Assembly: GCA_948567375.1 (NCBI GenBank)
Contig: OX419757.1
Location: 7,316,001 to 7,380,000 of the forward strand
DNA from: Lunularia cruciata
Taxonomy: Eukaryota; Streptophyta; Marchantiopsida; Lunulariales; Lunulariaceae
Length of the DNA stretch: 64,000 bases
Direction of reading: 5' to 3'
A program made the position numbers and the translations under genes. Under the pieces are notes generated by a model. It did no database searches, was not told where the DNA came from, and saw nothing but the letters and a program-made list of their open reading frames with translations. Of the stretch, positions 1 to 12,020 are shown piece after piece (the first letter of the stretch is position 1; each line of letters starts with the position of its first letter).

Positions 1-3000
1 AACATATAACAAGAAGAACGTTACAGATCTGCGGTTCGAAACAGAACTTGAATTGGACATGTTAACGCACTTCTTCAACTTCGGAAAATGTAAATACTGG
101 ACAACATTGACATTATTCATACCTGAACTTCGTGCACACCAATCTTTCAGAAGTTCCCACTCTGTTAACCTTAAGTTCCTGGGTGACTAATCAAGCTGGA
201 AGCAGAACTTAGAAAGTAACTAGGCCGAGTCCTGCTCCGAAATCTAAGTTTGGAAACTAGATCACAAATCTGGCAGGCTACTCTGCAACTGAAACAACGG
301 AGTTTCAAAGTCCCTGGTTCAGTGTTGTAAAAAGCAGGAGAATCATTGAAAGGTAAGAGCAAGTCTATAGATACAAATTGTCAAAGAGCGGTAGGCAGCA
401 GAAATTGGGAACGGGGGAGTACAGCAAGAAAGGAAGAGGATTATTGAGATTGCTTTTTAAGCCCGTTGGATCTTGCGAGGTCCAATCCCTTGAATCAGAC
501 ACGAACACCATAGAACGTCAATTTAGTTTCAGAAAACAGACCTGCAGTTTCAGTACGCAAGTATAAGTAGGATGTAGTGATCAGCAAATGTAGAGAAGAA
601 TATCTACACAACTGAAATATGATGTTGAATTGAAGTTCATAATCAAGGGGAGAGGAATCTGTGTTGGATTGAACTGCATTATAACCCCCTGAGTGGTAAA
701 ACATTTCTTCTTGTTAATGTAAGTAGCTAAGCAGGTGAGGTGGTGTCAACTAATGGTGAAGTATTCAATAAAAAATATGTATTTCTTAAAGAGATACAGA
801 TGGTGCAAGTTCCTAAGAAATATTACGATCAGCTGAAAATTGGCCCAATGTGCTTACCAAGGGGAAAGCTCTGAGTTGCAAGAGACCGTAATCCGATCTT
901 GTGTATAAGTTTAGAAAGAGCAGGTGCGGATTCTACTACAGGCGTCTACTAATCTGATCTCGTATTCGAAGAGGACTACCAATGAAGAAAATTTCCATGG
1001 ACTGCAGGTATCATCCTAATCCGTGCAGGACATATCGACTCTTTTTACGACAGCTTTAGCAGTTGATGGAATTACAGAGCCAGAACCAAGGGTGTTGTGA
1101 AATTGGCATTCAGATCTCCACAAGTAAACTTCCAGTTTTAATTACTATCTCAACGTTCGTGAAATCGTTCACAGAACATAATTGTCCTTTCACAGCCGCT
1201 TCTAAAGGCCCAAACTTGATTCATTAGTTCATTGTTCTTGTAGATTCTGCTACTGAATGGTATTCGGTATATCTAACATAAGAGAACTCACCTATGCGCG
1301 AACAGATCCTCTGATTGCACAAGATCTGTGCAGATCGAGAATTCAAGCAGCTTACTCCTGGAGCACACAATCTTGCGCAGGTTCTTCTCAATTCAGTTCG
1401 TCATTTGCCTCGCTACTTGAGAGTCAAATTCCACAACTGACCACCCTGTCAGTCCATTGGTTGATTATCCTTCTCTACCTTGATAGACAAGAAGCGCAAA
1501 TGACCCGAGTTCAATCACCCTTAAGACGCTACAAAAGGAGTAAACGAATCCAGAAACAGAAAACCAATCCAACATGTAAAATGAAACCTGAATTGACTAC
1601 AGTTTCTAGCAATGTAGAATTTTCGCAAACGCCTATATTTTAAGCGTATGCAACTACAAACAGACTCGACCCAAACGCGTATCCAAAGCACTACGGAGCA
1701 GAATTTCGTATGGACAGAATTCCCTTGAATTTGAAATTCGGCGCGAATATCTACTCATCTTCAGTTCGACCGTACGCTTTCGCAGTATTCTCGCTCATTC
1801 ACATGGTTTGTCTGCAGTACCTCAGTACTTCCGAAGCTGCAGCAAATTGAACCCGAGGTCACGAAATTTAGGCGCCAGAAGGGAGAATCTTCGTCACCCT
1901 CTCTGATTAATTACCTTGCTTTCCTTTCATAGACCCTCTCGACCGGCATCAAAGGCCAGCCTCATCACTTCAACCACAACCCATACGAACCCCTATGACT
2001 TCAACCCAAAATGTGTTATACTAAGTTCCGCTCATCACCATTCAGTCAGCTTCTTCATCCAGCTTTCGGTAATGCTGCCGAGCGTCGATCGCACCGTTCC
2101 TTTTAAGAATTAGCGCACGAAAAGGGCTGACGAATGGAATGGATTTATCGTTCTGACCACGCTTGCTCACTTGCTCACTTGCTCGAGGTCATCACTAGTG
2201 GCATGGATGCGGGGTTACAATCGAGGAGCTGACTCAGCCGGAGAGGTGGTATAGGGTGATGAATGACGACAAGCCATCCTGTGCCATGAGAGATACAACC
2301 TCCGAATCGTCAAGAAAACACACCAACCGTTCACCAACCAATCCCGTTTGGTCTAAGACGCTGCTTGGTCATGCTTCGGGCCGAACTGGGTTTCAAGAAT
2401 TTATAGCGCCATCAGTAAAAGTCTACAAGCTGGCCTCGACGGCCTAAATTAAAGAGCTGTAGCTTTATCAGAAGTTTTCTTTGCCACGATCTCGAGGAAT
2501 CGTGCCAGCTTGCAAAGGGCCAGGAGCGCCGAGAAGAATTATATCTTACACCGAATCTTCTACTACGTCTAGGCCCACAGGTAATACGAGCCGTGACGGA
2601 ATCCTGAACAGGAAAGGGATTGATTGAGTTCAGTGGTAGGACAGGACTGTAAGATGAAAAGAGGCAGAACTGAGGAACTGATTGAATGTTGGATAAGCAA
2701 TGAAACAGGTTCAATTGGGTTAAGCGATGGAGAAATTTGTGGGGCCCGTCTCAACAACTTTTCTGGCTCAATTAGAAAATAGCGAATCTGCTTCGCGACT
2801 GTAGTCGAGGAAGAATGAGGCTGGGGAAATAATAACGCATATCACACTTAAACACGATATGTCATTGGTCGGCTGGATTTCTAAAGCTCATGTACCAGTA
2901 CTAAAGTGACATAAATATGGATATCCGAACCTACAAACTCATCAAGAGGATAAGCTCGTGCTGCGCTGCTTTTTAGGCTGGCTCATAGCACATTGCTGAT

Positions 3001-4775
3001 GACAACTTTCCTCCATTGACTGATACAAATCCTCCTGGGTCAACAACGATACCTATGGCATACAGAGACTGCACAAATTCAATTCAATTCTTTAGGGTAT
3101 GCTGACATGCAAGCTGACACGAAGCTCGTCGAGCTCGAGAAGCATTTGTAGAATGCGTACAGAGCAGATCATGAGAATTGCAATACAGGAGTTCAAACGA
3201 TTGCAAGATCAATCGTTATTTCTCTGGTTCAAGGATATTGAATAGATAAAGATGCACAAATTCTAAGAAACCTAAATGGCCTAAGGGATGGAGGTACTAG
3301 AAGCTTACTTCAATCCGTATATGAGAACCGCTTTGCATGGCACTATGTGAGTCATTGCTCTACAGTCAAAGTTCCTTTCCTGCTTTGTCATGTTCTTACG
3401 ACGAGATGTGTCACCTGTACGATTACAACTATCCTGCTTAGCATAAATGCACGCATTACTGGAAAGGAGGGAAAATCATCGTGAGTTACTCACATGTTGA
3501 AAATTCCACCTACCTTGTGCAGAGGAGAATCCCGTTTCCACGTGGGTGCCAGTTACTGTCTGCTTTATTGCTCTCTGGCAAGAGTAGAACGATCATCCAT
3601 CGCTGAACCTTCCACTGGCGTTATTCTCGAGAGCTTTGGAAAGGACATCCTCTACCTGCAATTCAGTCCGTTTAGTCACCGCCCTTTGCCGTATTGAACT
3701 CATGGAGACGCGGCAATCTGAGCAACAGATCTTTTACACAGTTCTCCAAAATTACGATCTTAAATACATAATTACAGCAGCAACCATCCAAACTATTGCT
3801 GTAAGACATTTAGACAGTCATACATTCAGACTTGCAAAATTCAGAGTGGAGTTTCTGCCGTAGGTTGTTCCGAGTAAAATCCATACAAATCACCACCATA
3901 TGCGAATATTGAGAATGATTTGATAGAACTGAAGAACGTCCCAAGCTTACATAAATAGAGGGTTGCTCAATGTGATCAACCATATTCCAGATGCGTACAA
4001 AGGCTTCCACGGCCCTGAGCTCTAGTTGTGTGACAACATGTGAGCAACCAGCCCAGGCATGGGGACCAAGCTTACAATATCGTCTAACTCGGATCTCTAC
4101 AAAATTTATGTTCCGTACAGAACAAGTATGTTGATAATCATAGGTCTAGCGAGACCAAGCAGCCTACACTCATCGCTCATGTTCACAGTATGTCCGACAA
4201 GAGCAGCTGACTCAGCACATACTTGAGACCGAAGACGCGCACGTCCACCAAGTATGTAATTAGAGACGAATCTCAAATGTCACTGTTGTCAATGTGAAGG
4301 ACTGTACATCTGATACTACTCCAGCCTTGAATAATCCCCCTTACTGCAGCTCGATAAGAACCCGACTAGGGGCTTCAATCTCTTGCATCCGACCCGATTT
4401 CCTCTGGACCCCATCGTTCGTTCGGCAAGCCTCATCTCCACGCCCATAGTTTTAAATTAAGAAATGGCCTGTGAATACCAGAGCCTGGGAAATGCGCTAA
4501 TAGAACTTTAGATGTACAAAATTACATTTGCGGCAACTGATGGTCTTGAGAGTGGAGTGAAACCAGGGTATCTCGGAAACTCATGCTCGAGACTTCGAGT
4601 AGGTGGCAGAAGGTAAGTTGTCGTGGCTATCGTGATATTACACAATATCTGCATCTGCTACAATGAGGCCCTTCTCCGCAGTTGAGCTAAAGGTACAGGC
4701 GATTTTCTCATTCCCCAGATCACCAAAACAAGGACTCGATGTACATTGTCAGTACTGAAGAAAAGAATAGATTGT
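1..4775. other. No recognisable gene; 3' flank of the ARID-PHD gene
   Basis: I read both strands and found only short open frames without any recognisable domain and with irregular composition. The right end must contain the 3' UTR and polyadenylation region of the minus-strand ARID-PHD gene, whose stop codon is at 4776-4778. A short tandem repeat of a 10-base unit (cttgctcact) lies near 2161-2185. A small-exon gene or a non-coding RNA could be hidden here, but nothing in the sequence lets me call one. Confidence 0.5.
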
Positions 4776-7700
4776 TCATCTTGACGTTCTTCTCGGTACA
4801 CCCTTAGAGATGGCCGCTTCGGCGTGTGGGGGGGACCCGTCACTCGAACTTCGTATCTTGTTTCGCTTTGTCACTCTCCCATTAGCAGTACTGCAATTCG
4901 GGCAGATATACTCCAAGCCATCCGTTTTGGAGTATTCCTGAATGCGAAGTCGTGCCTAGGTTAGATATACAGATGACAAGAATGACCCCTGAATTACTAC
5001 AAAGATCCCAACGCCCAAGTTAGATCACAGCTTTGTGACAACAGGAAATGAAAGTCGCCTACTGAGGAAGCACCCTGGTACCCTTAGTACTTCTACTATT
5101 GTTGGCGTGACAAATGTTCAAGACGATCTCTTGACTGAAGGAGATCCAGACGCGACATAGACAGTGAGGCAGTAAGATGACGATACACGAGCTTATTCGA
5201 GAAGCTACTCGGTAAGATGTATTTTACCTTGAATGTTCCGAGTCCCGTACGTTTGTCACACCCGAAATGTGCCCATTCACCGCAAATCCCACAATTTACC
5301 CAGTCTCCAGCTGCACCGCTGCATGACGAGAGAAATCCAGTTGGCAAAAGGTTAGGTACTAACTCTTGTCAGGGAAGCCAAGCCATCCATACACTTCGGA
5401 GCTGTATATGTACGCTATGTCCCATTTCTTTCAGGCTACAGAAGACCCGGAAAGGAAACAAAGAACAACAACTAAAGTACAAGAGGGTCTGAACTAACCT
5501 GTGACATAAAATGCAGCACTCTCCGTCGACATCGTTGTGTGCAAGTTCATACTCCAAAAGATAAGTTTCGTAGTGCTTCTTGAGCGTATTACCAACACCC
5601 TGTCATTTGGAAAATAATCTACATGTTGATGAGTACGTCATAAAACTGAACGTCGTCATTCATTCTGAAGCTCATATAATCGTACAATTCAACTGAAAGG
5701 AGAACGCCATCGGCTATAGAAACTCTACTTGACCATATAGTGAACCAGATCAATGTTGCAAAAGCAATCCCAGCCAATCCACATTCTCTTCCGTAACTAA
5801 ACAAGTAGATTGAGTAATAGAATACAGAAAACTGTTCAAATGACAACGTTCACCACGTCTTCAAGCATGAGCGGACGTAACTCTGACATTGCAAGCTTGG
5901 TTTCTGTAAATGAAATTACGACAGTATATTGAGTGGAAGCTTACTGTCATCTTGTTTGTTAATGTGTGATTCCGCATTTTCGAAAACACTTGGCCCTTCC
6001 AGTTAATGCCATTGCCTACGTGGAAACCTCCTCTAGATACCACCTGCAAGATCCAAAGATGCCCAAAAATGAACTACCGAGACAGGTGAATATATAAATC
6101 CATACAGGTAAGTCCAGCCGGATTTAAACTAAAGAGGTAAAAGGTTCTTTAACGCCTTCTTGATTCAAAGGCGACATCCATATATTGGTAAATGAGAGCA
6201 GAAGCCGTTCGGGGAACGGGTTATCCAGAACTCATGAAGTGCACAAGTGCACATATTCGATAAACAACATATACATGAATGACAGTGCTAGTGTAGTATG
6301 AAAGCTTTAGTACAAAATGCATCGAAAATAACCGGCAGCAAAAGTATAGGTGTAAAAAAGTAACCTACATCCATATATTGGTATCGACATACTCCAACAA
6401 AGAAGACAGGATGAACCTATAGCAGACAGTCGAGATCGAGCAAACGAAAGGAGAAGAAAGGAAGCTGTGAACAAAATACAGTACTAAACTGACAGAAACC
6501 TTGCATCTTGACGTGGAGAAGTATCCACAAACAATGTCCACTACTGAAGAACCTACTCTGAAGGGTTCTCCATGATGTAATCAAAACGTATACGCAACGA
6601 TAGACAATATACGTGAAGAGTTGAAGCATAACGTACCTCCCTATAAAGATTGTACAGATCCAGTCTCTTCCCATTCAAGATTACTTCTGGAAAAGCCTCT
6701 GCTCCAGCAGGAGGAATTAGCCGTCCGTGACCTCTTGAGACCAGAAACTTTATCAAGTCGGCAAGGAAGTCTTCCTGCGCACAGGCATGATATAAGTATC
6801 AAATAGAACAGAGGAAACAAATGAAAGAACCACTTTCATCAAACCAGCTTGCGACTCGGAAATTCAACAAACAAAGGGGCAAACAAGGTCTTACCTCCGC
6901 ACAGTCGTCGATTGGTTGGCGACTACATCCGTGTGGCTTCACAAGTGGGGCATTGACTGCCAGCAGAAGCGAAGAAGGAGTAATTGCAGTTGTTTGGCCA
7001 CCCATTGCAGGCAAAGTCGGTAGTGAACTTAGTGGGCCTGCTAACGAGCTAGAATGAGGACGCCCCATCTTCCCAGAAACTCCGTTTGGCATGTTTACTT
7101 TCATTGACCAACCAGCATGGGCAGTGGCGACTACAACCGCGTAAGGATTCACCCTTGGACCACCTTTATGTGGAACAGGTTTCATAGCTTCCAAAAGAGC
7201 AAGATTTTGCTTACTGGTCCTCCCTAATGTGTATCTTGTATCAGACTTCGTGGCAGAAGCGCCTCCCGCGGAAGCTCGGTTCTCCGATCTGTTGCCCCCA
7301 CTGCTACTGCTCTCTTCACCATTCGTGACTTTGAACGATGAGGCGCCATCTTCGTCACTCAAACTGTCATTTGAGCAGTGACTACTAAAATGGAACAATT
7401 TTATCCGTTTACGACTTGGAACAGGAGGAGTCAACCAAGCAGGCATAGACCGATGTCCTAGGTTATTTGAAATGTCGGTCTCTTTGATACGGTCAACTCT
7501 TGTGGAAGACAGACGAATTGCATCCTCTCGTTTAAAGGCGGCAACAGCAGCTCCTTCTACTCCAGCTACTCCTAGAGCGACCAAACTCCTGTAGCTAGAC
7601 TCAGCAGAGAGCTGCCTAAGAACCTGCACCGGCAAAACGGAGTAAACCTTTAAAAATAACTTATAATAGCGGGTGAATATAGTATACCAAGAATCAGTGG

Positions 7701-10700
7701 TAGCATCATGAACGCTGTAGGTAACCCCAATATGAACCTGAATGAGTAGTGTAGGACAACCACCACAGCGGGTGTACAACACTACGTGCATCCAGCCCGT
7801 ATGCCCTTTGGCTATTATGCAAGCATTTGAGATTCGATGGAAAACGAATCACCCCGTTATTACTCCGTACAGCAAGCATTCTTTCAGTCCAAACGATTTG
7901 AAGCTTATGTCTACCCTGGTGTATAAGCTTCAAATCAAGGCCCGGAATCCTGAAAACGCTTTACAAAGAAACACTACCAGGGAGTACGGTGGGGTTCAGG
8001 GATCTCAGTATTTTACAGAAGAATGAGGTCACCTGGAAACCAGGATGAAGCGTTACCTGCCCCGCCCAAGCAGGAGTAATGATTCGAAGCTCAAATACTG
8101 TAGCTCCACATGCGACAGAAACTGATCTCCTCAATTCGGCATTCAAACTCGATGCCTTTCGGTCCTCTGCACTCTTCATGATGCGTACAAGGCGTGTTCT
8201 CTCAACAAGCTCCTTCTTTATGCTAGTCTCTAGTTGCTGCAAGCACAATCCCACAAACGTGAATTTAGTCAGCAGGCGTACAGCAGATGTCTCTACTAAA
8301 CAGACTGCGATATCCACAAACATGAGCCCCAGTTACCATCAATTTGTCTTCTACAAGCGTACATAGCGTCTTCTTGCTATCTCCATACGATGTCTGAACC
8401 CTTGACGGTGCTTTCTTGGTGTAACATACTTCGGTAGATGCACAGAAGCACTTTGAATCATGAAATATGGGGATGACCAGAATTAAACCAGCAATCATTA
8501 AACCGGCCACACGCCGAAATGAAAAAAAGAAGTAGAGGATGTAGAAGAAGATGTTCAAAAAGCATGTCATGATCCGTGGTGACACAAGGTACTGCATGAA
8601 GGACATTACAGTAGGACGAGAGTATGTACGGCATTTTAGGAAGGACAACGAAACTCCCAAGTGTAATATGAATCTGTAACTGACCAGGTCGTCAAAACAT
8701 AGTTGGGCGCTTCCAGAAACCAGGAGTGGAACCCGGGCATAGCTCGCAGTGCAGATATCACAGCGCATGGTGACAATTCCACGAGCGAACAATGCTGCGG
8801 CCATGGGAGGTGGTGGAGCACTGTGAACACAACCATAAAGCTCAGACTGTCAGGGAAGAATAAGCATTAGTCGACATCCTGTGAATAGAAAGACTCCTCG
8901 TCTTACACGGTCGTGTCAGTTTATGAGTAGATTTAGATATATTATTGAGGAAACTTCTCGACGGGAGAAGAAATTACCTTATCCGGTTAAGGAGTCGAAC
9001 ACCTCTAGCCTGGAATAAATCCAAAGAACCACAAAGTGAAACCAATCAGCCTCTGATATATCATATCAAGGAAAGCAAAGCATGATCTGCTTGTCATAGG
9101 ACCATGACTTGCATATGGACGCAAATTGCGGGCACAGTGGAAGGATGCCAAATGAAGAGAAATCCGATGACCGGTGCTCTGTAGGGCTTTTTCATTACCT
9201 CAATAGTCAATAGATTACTCAATCCAACTTCCATAGCTTCCAACCAAGCTACGTCCTGTCAGCATAAACTGATCATGGTGAGAGAGAATTCTATACGGCT
9301 GACATGGTGAACTAGGAAAAGTTGTCTGCTGCTTACCTTATTACTCAATATCTTCAATCCCTACAATCGTCAATTTCTTAGCTCTTGAGAAAGACGATAT
9401 GAACAGGTTGCGGAAGTAGAAGAACACATTGCTTACCGGCTTGCTTATTTCCGTACAAATGAGCAGTCGAACCTCAATGTCATCATCAAAGATTTGGATG
9501 GCTGACATAGCCGCCTCTGAGGCTTTTGAGCCCTCACCATCACTAGAAACCTCAGCAGGGGGTAGCTCAACCTTAGGAGGAGCCTCACCGAAAAGATGAG
9601 GCGCACCATTCTTTATCACTTGCTGACCATCAAGTTTAGACTGGGCACAAAACACTTGGAAGCATGCCTTCGCAAGGTGATATGCATCATAACCTCCTGC
9701 TGCAGAACTGCTCAAGACCCAGGCAAGACTGCTATGAGCACGCCTGGTGAAGAAACGGAAAATCTGAAGTCAAGGACTACAAAAGCAGCTCGTGACAGAT
9801 ATTCCGGATTTATCAGTCCCGTAACATTACCTTTGAAGTGAGGCCACTAGTCCTTGTCGGAAGTGAAAAGCTGACTGGCAAGTCAAAGAAGACACCTTCC
9901 AAAAAATTACATGCTTGCAGCCCTGTACGCGTAAGCTAAGTGTTAGAAGACTGATATCTAAAATCCAAAGAGAAAAGACTTATAAAAGTACTGAAGAGAA
10001 ACAGAGACAACGCGGGAAGTCGAGGATGAGATCAGGGTCGTCGAAAATACATCGGACCCAAACAGAGCATCTTCTTTAAGAGACCCTTATATCGGAGCAG
10101 TCAAACACATTTTCTTAACGTGTCCCGGTAGTATGGGCTATACCAGTAAGAAAACTGAGGCGAGAATAGAACATCCACAGAAGTTTTCACTAGATCACAT
10201 ACCAGGGTGTAAACAGCATGTGCCAGTTTTTCTCCTGAAGGGCATTCCAAATATACCTGAGAGCAATATGCCAGTCAATAGTTTAATCATTATTCGGTAA
10301 GACAATTGGTAAGTTAGCAAAGCAAATCAACTTGGCTTCGCCCTTGAGACCTTAAGAAGTCTACATCTAATATCTGGGAAACTTCTACGTGACGGCGCGG
10401 TAAGGCTGTCTGAGTATCGCCAACAGTGTACACAATCAACAGAAAAGTTAAAGCATAGAGGTTCCGCAGTATGTACCAGGTCGGGCAGCTTCGATCCGAA
10501 GAGGGCCACGATATCATCGGGTGAACAAGGTTTCGCATCTCCCAATACAAATCCACCAACGTCATCCTTCCCGTGAACACGTTCACCGTGGAAGGATACA
10601 AATTCAGGATGGAGAGTGTCCAACTTTTGCTTGAGTTCCTCCTTAGTAGGATATTCTAAGACCAGCACCTGGACCAGAATTTTGACAGACATCAACATAC

Positions 10701-12020
10701 TTAAAAATTCAAATTGAGTAATGCCCGCAACTACGATGTGATCGGGCAAGGTGCAAAAGAGGACTTTTTGAGCACGTTTTTGGTGGGGAATATTTCATGA
10801 TTCAAAAACTAGCTCAATGCCAGAGCTCTCCCATTGCAGTGGCAGGAGATGCCAAAAACGTGAGGAGATATCACGATCGCCTTTCAATCCTCAGTCTCGG
10901 ACAAGATACATTGCGGAAAGGCTGGTAGATTTGAAGCAAAGCAAACAAAGTAGTGGAAGTTAGTTTGAATGATGAGGACCGTCGCTTCTATGTGCATTGT
11001 TGGAGGCATCGTGCAACACGGCTCATTGATCCTTGCCCGACGTCATACTCGACAATCGCTCCGGGTCAGAGGTCCTCAGATACAGTACATTCGCAGTTAC
11101 TTGTTAACTAATATAGATATCTAAACATTCAACATGCATGTGTATCATATCGGCAGCCAGAGAACAACCTTCAGTAGTCACAATGACTTTTTAATCAGCG
11201 GCAGCCCAGAGATCCAATTAGTTCAAAGTGATAGCTAGAAAGTCATCAGACCGATGTGCGATCACATCAACTGTAATCTCTACTGCAGCTCTCACTCTCT
11301 TCTAGAAAACGGAAAACGTGTCCAATGATCAATTCTACCATTCGGAAACTAAGAACCGGTGTAACGATAGTATCCATTGCTGGATAGCGCAAGTTCTCTA
11401 TTGCTGATGATCAAGTTCTGGTCCGTGTTGATAATGGAAAGATCTCCAAATATGATGCCACTGTCTCCGGGTGATACTCCGACCTCAAAGACCGTAAAAT
11501 TACTATATCAGACTGGCAATTGCCCTGGTAGGCGTCAATCCATACCAAAGGCAACCCACCCTGGTAAGGAATGTGAAACACTTTCCAGGCTGCTTGGTTC
11601 AAATCATGTATTAGGAAGAAGCGATGCGTCGTGGAAGGACTGATTGGAAAGACTCCAAGCTGGTTTCAGAGCTCTGATTATTATTGCTGGTAAAGACCAT
11701 GAGATTTGTCAGACAAGAACTATCGGACGTGGACGGAAAAGGAGAGAAAGCAGCAATTTTACCTCTAGTTGGCCGCCTGTGACAAGATCAGGGTACCCTT
11801 GATAAGAATGTGTTCCTCTATTTTGAACTGATTTTTCCTTTCCGGGTAGCAAGAATGCATCATTTTCAAATCCGCTCACATCCGGAAGAAGATATCCACT
11901 CTTCGTAGCACCTTCACCGGCAGCAAGAGAACCATTTACTGCAGCCTTCTTCCCGAAAATTACAGCAAGCAAGGTGTACACGGGCTTTCCGCGTCTAGAA
12001 GCGGCTGCAGAACGCGCCAT
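4776..12020 (-). CDS. ARID4: ARID-PHD domain chromatin protein (At3g43240 type), 15 exons
   Basis: Predicted 863-residue nuclear protein. Exons (minus strand): 12020-11763, 10668-10477, 10256-10203, 9922-9831, 9707-9437, 9255-9199, 9009-8978, 8820-8685, 8236-8057, 7623-6895, 6774-6637, 6043-5945, 5599-5499, 5318-5228, 4937-4776. Every intron is GT-AG and all phases agree. The long N-terminal region (about 1-424) follows the plant ARID4 family and includes an SAPPPP stretch near 319. The 243-residue exon 10 is Ser-rich. The ARID DNA-binding domain spans about 668-765 (EDFLADLIKFL to LKKHYETYLLEYE). A C-terminal PHD finger follows with zinc ligands C775/C778, C789/C792, H797/C800, C822/C825. 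In Arabidopsis the family member is reported, as I recall, as an ISWI-complex subunit (also called ARID5) that reads H3K4me3. The start is the first in-frame ATG; a few N-terminal residues are uncertain. Confidence 0.9.

Noticed and set aside
8265-8460. Minus-strand frame with ...VQTSYGDSKKTLCTL... as a possible ARID-gene exon
   Set aside because: Joining exon 8 (CFDDL) directly to exon 9 (QLETSIKKEL) agrees with the protein family and phase; this stretch fits an intron better.
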